Shown piece by piece: positions 43,290 to 46,111 of a stretch of 46,111 bases of DNA. The notes beneath the pieces were generated by a model. It was not told where the DNA came from. It did not search any database and saw only the letters and a program-made list of their open reading frames with translations. A program made the translations under genes and the position numbers. Positions within the stretch are counted from its first letter, which is position 1. Each line of letters opens with the position of its first letter. Source of the stretch: Bryobacteraceae bacterium (GTDB lineage: Bacteria > Acidobacteriota > Terriglobia > Bryobacterales > Bryobacteraceae); NCBI GenBank assembly GCA_025980665.1, contig JAICXC010000031.1, positions 1-46,111 of the forward strand, in the 5' to 3' direction.

Positions 43290-44198
43290 ATGAAACTGAA
43301 TATGAGATTCTTCACGAGTTCAGCCGTCGTGGCGATGGGACTGGGTTCCGGCGCCGCCGCGCTTTTCGGCCAATGGGCTGACTACCCCACGGCCGGGCCC
43401 CGCACAAAGGACGGCAAAGTGGATCTCACGGCACCACCGCCACGAACCGCCGAGGGAAAAATCGATTTCACAGGTCTATGGGAACCGGCACGTGGTGGTG
43501 GTCCGGGACGAGGCGCGGCAAAGGGGCAAGCCAAGGGAGCTCCCGCGGTTTCTCCATCTCCTGCTCCTCCTCCGCCGGCGTCTCCAGCTCCTCCGACTAA
43601 CAACGACGATCCTCCGGTAGGACAATTCTTCAACATCGGCGCGGGGTTTAAGGAAGGTCTGCCGCCGATGACTCCCTGGGCCGCGCAGGTGCGAGCCCAA
43701 CGCAAAGGGGATGACAACAAGGACAATCCAGATGCGCACTGCTTGCCGCTGGGTCTGACCCAACTGCACATGCATCCCCAGCCGAGGAAAATCCTCCAGA
43801 CGCCTCAGGCGATCGTGATTCTCTACGAGGCCAACGGAAACACCCGCCAGATCCTCATGGACGGACGATCCCTGCCGAAGAATGATCCGAGCCCTTGGTG
43901 GTACGGGTATTCGGTCGGTCACTGGGATGGCGATACACTGGTGGTCGAAACCACCGGCTTCCGTGACGACGTATGGCTGGATGTCGAAGGCAGTCCGTTG
44001 ACCAGCACCGGAAAGATCACGGAGCGTTGGCGCCGGCCAACTTTCGGATCGATGCAGATTGACATCACTATAGAGGACCCGAAAGCCTACACCAGGCCCT
44101 TTACGGTTCGGGTGAATCACCGTCTGATGCCAGACACCGAACTGATGGAGTTTGTGTGCGAGGAACGGGACGCCGTCCATTACCTTGGTAAAAAATGA
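43290..44198 (+). CDS. QW-family secreted protein with Pro-rich insert
   Basis: A 302-residue exported protein with a GAAGGA ribosome site. A signal peptide (ending AALFG) precedes QWADYPTAGPRTKDGKVDLTAPPPRTAEGKIDFTGLW, the N-terminal QW-family signature. An insert rich in Gly then Pro (about 70-110, with PSPAPPPPASPAPP) is absent from the copy at 33805. The core follows: AHCLPLGLTQLHMHPQPRKILQTPQAIVILYEANGNTRQI, YSVGHWDGDTLVVETTGFRD, ITERWRRPTFGSMQIDITIEDP, and ELMEFVCEERDAVHYLGKK. The next PQQ dehydrogenase starts inside its stop codon (ATGA), so the two are translated together. This tight coupling is the best hint that QW proteins work with periplasmic PQQ oxidases. Confidence 0.8.
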   Translation: MKLNMRFFTSSAVVAMGLGSGAAALFGQWADYPTAGPRTKDGKVDLTAPPPRTAEGKIDFTGLWEPARGGGPGRGAAKGQAKGAPAVSPSPAPPPPASPAPPTNNDDPPVGQFFNIGAGFKEGLPPMTPWAAQVRAQRKGDDNKDNPDAHCLPLGLTQLHMHPQPRKILQTPQAIVILYEANGNTRQILMDGRSLPKNDPSPWWYGYSVGHWDGDTLVVETTGFRDDVWLDVEGSPLTSTGKITERWRRPTFGSMQIDITIEDPKAYTRPFTVRVNHRLMPDTELMEFVCEERDAVHYLGKK

Positions 44199-46111
44199 AA
44201 TTCATGCGCTTGAAGTGGATCATCGTCGGGGTTTGTTGCGCCGCTATCCCGGCACTCCTGCTCTCACAAACAGCTCAGGGCACGAAAGCCGCAGCCGACT
44301 GGCCAATGTACAATCGCGATCTGGCAGGCACTCGCTACTCGCCACTTACACAGATCAACACCGCCAACGTAGCTAAGTTGACCCAGGCGTGGGCTTACCG
44401 TTTACAGCCGGAAGGCAAAGCTCTGACGTCGTCCAGTCCGGCGGAAATCTTTCAGGAAATCACGCCCATCGTGGTAAACGGCGTACTGTACACGCCTGCC
44501 GGGAACCGCGTGGTTGCGCTGGACCCGGAAACTGGAAAAGAAATCTGGAGTTACGAGCTGAAGACCGGACTTGCCTCCCAGCGAGGGTTGGCATACTGGC
44601 CCGGAGATCGCAGCAATCCGCCGCGTATCATCTTCACGACTGGCCACAAGATGGTAGGGCTGAATGCGAACACTGGCAAAATCGATCCCGGTTTCGGACG
44701 GGAAGGCGAGGTCGATCTGGAAGTGGCCTACGCGGGCGCTCCAACCATTTACAAGAACACCATCTTGCTGGGAACCAATTTCTACGGGCCGGGCGAGCGG
44801 CATATCAATCCGGCGCTCGAGCAAGCCGGCGGTCAGCGCGGCGATACCCATGGATACGATGCTCGAACCGGTAAGCAGATATGGGAGTTCCACACGATAC
44901 CTCGACCGGGTGAGCCAGGCAACGAAACGTGGTTGAACGACAGTTGGAAAAATCGCACCGGCAACAACGTCTGGTCGTTCGCTTTGACCGTCGACGAACA
45001 GCGGGGCATCCTCTATCTTCCGGTCAGCGAACCGGGAGCCAACTTCTATGGCGGCGATCGCCCCGGCAACAATCTGTTCGGCGATTCCATTGTCGCCCTG
45101 GACGCTGAAACCGGAAAAATGAAGTGGTTTTTCCAGACCGTACATCATGAGCTGTGGGATTACAACCTGCCTCCGGCTCCGGGACTGGTGGATATCATCA
45201 AGGACGGCAAGAAAATCCCCGCGTTGGCGCAGGTAGGTAAGATCGGCTACATGTTCATTCTGGATCGCACCACCGGCAAGCCGGTTTTCGGTGTCGAGGA
45301 GCGTCCAGTCGCACAGGGCGACGTGCCCGGCGAGCACTATTCGCCGACGCAGCCCATTCCGTTGAAGCCGCCTCCCATCGCGCGCGTAAGCTTCACCAAG
45401 AACGATCTCGTGACCGCCGCGGACACTACTCCGGAGCACGCCAAAGCTTGCCAGGAGTGGTACGACAAGTGGCAACCTTACAACGCGGGTCCGTACACGC
45501 CATGGCCGTACCACGCCGATGGCGCCGACACCAAGCCGGCCATCAATTTTCCCGGCTTGGACGGTGGTGTTAACTGGGGCGGCACAGCGACCGACCCGAA
45601 GCTGGGTTATGTGTTTCTCGCGACGAAGGATAGCCCGGGCACTGGGTGGATGGAAAAGAATCCCAAGTACACGCCCGGAAATGCAGAAGGCCTGGTGGAG
45701 TACGTGCGGGGCGGGCCGCGAGGTTTCGGCTTCAACGCGCCAATCAAAGATGCGAGCGGCCGCACGATCGCAAACCTGCCTTGCTTCCGGCCACCGTGGG
45801 GTCGTCTGATCGCGGTCAACGCGAACACGGGTGAATTTGCCTGGCAGGTTCCCCTCGGACTCGTAGAGAGCTTGCCCGAGGGGAAGCAACTCGCCGGATC
45901 CGCCAACAGCGCCGGACCCATTGTTACCGCAGGAGGCTTGGTATTTGTCGGAGCAACACGAGACGCCCGATTCCGAGCCTTCGACTCCAAAACCGGCAAG
46001 GAATTGTGGGTCACTAAACTGCCCTACACTTCGACGGCGGTGCCCATCACCTTTCAGGGCAAGAACGGCAAACAATACGTCGCGATCATCGCGGCGAGCG
46101 GAGCCCCCCAA
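44195..46111 (+). CDS. PQQ-dependent dehydrogenase, 3' end outside the window
   Basis: The ATG at 44195 overlaps the previous stop and the frame is open to the window end (639 codons). After a signal peptide (MKFMRLKWIIVGVCCAAIPALLLSQ) comes DWPMYNRDLAGTRYSPLTQI, the propeller start of the Gcd-like and methanol/ethanol PQQ family. ALDAETGKMKWFFQTVHHELWDYNLPPAPGLVDI contains the catalytic-Asp region, and IGYMFILDRTTGKPVFGVEERPVAQGDVPGEHYSPTQP and GVNWGGTATDPKLGYVF follow. Near the edge FQGKNGKQYVAIIAASG is the final blade, so only a few residues should be missing. It is a paralogue of the gene at 38984 with differing blades. No CxxCH motif. Substrate unknown. Confidence 0.87.
   Translation, partial: MKFMRLKWIIVGVCCAAIPALLLSQTAQGTKAAADWPMYNRDLAGTRYSPLTQINTANVAKLTQAWAYRLQPEGKALTSSSPAEIFQEITPIVVNGVLYTPAGNRVVALDPETGKEIWSYELKTGLASQRGLAYWPGDRSNPPRIIFTTGHKMVGLNANTGKIDPGFGREGEVDLEVAYAGAPTIYKNTILLGTNFYGPGERHINPALEQAGGQRGDTHGYDARTGKQIWEFHTIPRPGEPGNETWLNDSWKNRTGNNVWSFALTVDEQRGILYLPVSEPGANFYGGDRPGNNLFGDSIVALDAETGKMKWFFQTVHHELWDYNLPPAPGLVDIIKDGKKIPALAQVGKIGYMFILDRTTGKPVFGVEERPVAQGDVPGEHYSPTQPIPLKPPPIARVSFTKNDLVTAADTTPEHAKACQEWYDKWQPYNAGPYTPWPYHADGADTKPAINFPGLDGGVNWGGTATDPKLGYVFLATKDSPGTGWMEKNPKYTPGNAEGLVEYVRGGPRGFGFNAPIKDASGRTIANLPCFRPPWGRLIAVNANTGEFAWQVPLGLVESLPEGKQLAGSANSAGPIVTAGGLVFVGATRDARFRAFDSKTGKELWVTKLPYTSTAVPITFQGKNGKQYVAIIAASGAPQ

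Noticed and set aside
44402..46111. A 569-codon minus-strand open frame at the right edge
   Set aside because: It lies fully opposite the PQQ dehydrogenase at 44195, whose motifs are clear, and has no family-like sequence.
1..46111. CRISPR arrays, tRNA or rRNA genes, complete insertion sequences, prophage genes
   Set aside because: No regular spaced repeats, cloverleaf sequences, rRNA segments, transposase or phage structural motifs were seen on reading either strand.

Overview
The window looks like a piece of an Acidobacteriota chromosome, most likely of the Solibacter/Bryobacter type. This is inferred from the moderately high GC, a TonB receptor with an N-terminal carboxypeptidase-regulatory domain, many secreted PQQ dehydrogenases, and several copies of a secreted protein family whose mature form starts Gln-Trp. 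No rRNA, tRNA, CRISPR array or intact insertion sequence was seen. Genes run off both ends: imuB at the left and a PQQ dehydrogenase at the right.

Layout. (1) 1-5255: an SOS-type mutasome. imuA-imuB point left, dnaE2 points right from a 38-bp shared gap, and a zinc-ribbon thioredoxin follows. (2) 5515-9459: a secreted/membrane operon (DUF6152 protein, large secreted protein, two related integral membrane proteins and a 43-residue membrane peptide). (3) 9473-13365: a divergent pair of PQQ enzymes (sugar dehydrogenase; cytochrome c-PQQ dehydrogenase) and two small genes. (4) 13436-29321: a molybdenum/tungsten island. It holds a TonB receptor and a WtpA/ModA-like oxyanion-binding protein, a broken TauE/SafE permease gene, a ModE-type regulator with a periplasmic-binding-like domain, a two-gene NAD-linked formate dehydrogenase, MoaD, a tungsten-type aldehyde:ferredoxin oxidoreductase, MobA, a MoeA fused to the same binding domain, and a second MoeA. 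(5) 29383-33582: a heterodimeric ABC exporter and a TetR/CerR regulator, with a strong palindromic operator over the promoter. (6) 33805-46111: secreted and catabolic genes, with three PQQ enzymes, two intact QW-family proteins and one frameshifted copy, a MetE-like protein, a DinB-like protein, a methyltransferase, a GlcG/HbpS protein and a two-domain VOC protein.

How it fits together. The central island is self-contained in logic: metal-oxyanion capture at the cell surface, sensing, cofactor assembly and metal insertion, and two consuming enzymes (formate dehydrogenase and AOR). It lacks a recognisable oxyanion ABC permease/ATPase, so how the anion crosses the inner membrane is open. The PQQ enzymes and QW-family proteins on both sides suggest periplasmic oxidation of sugars or alcohols, but their substrates cannot be read from sequence.

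Three loci (TauE/SafE, a QW-family gene at 37.6-38.4 kb and a small secreted gene at 38.5 kb) carry frameshifts. They may be real pseudogenes or assembly errors.
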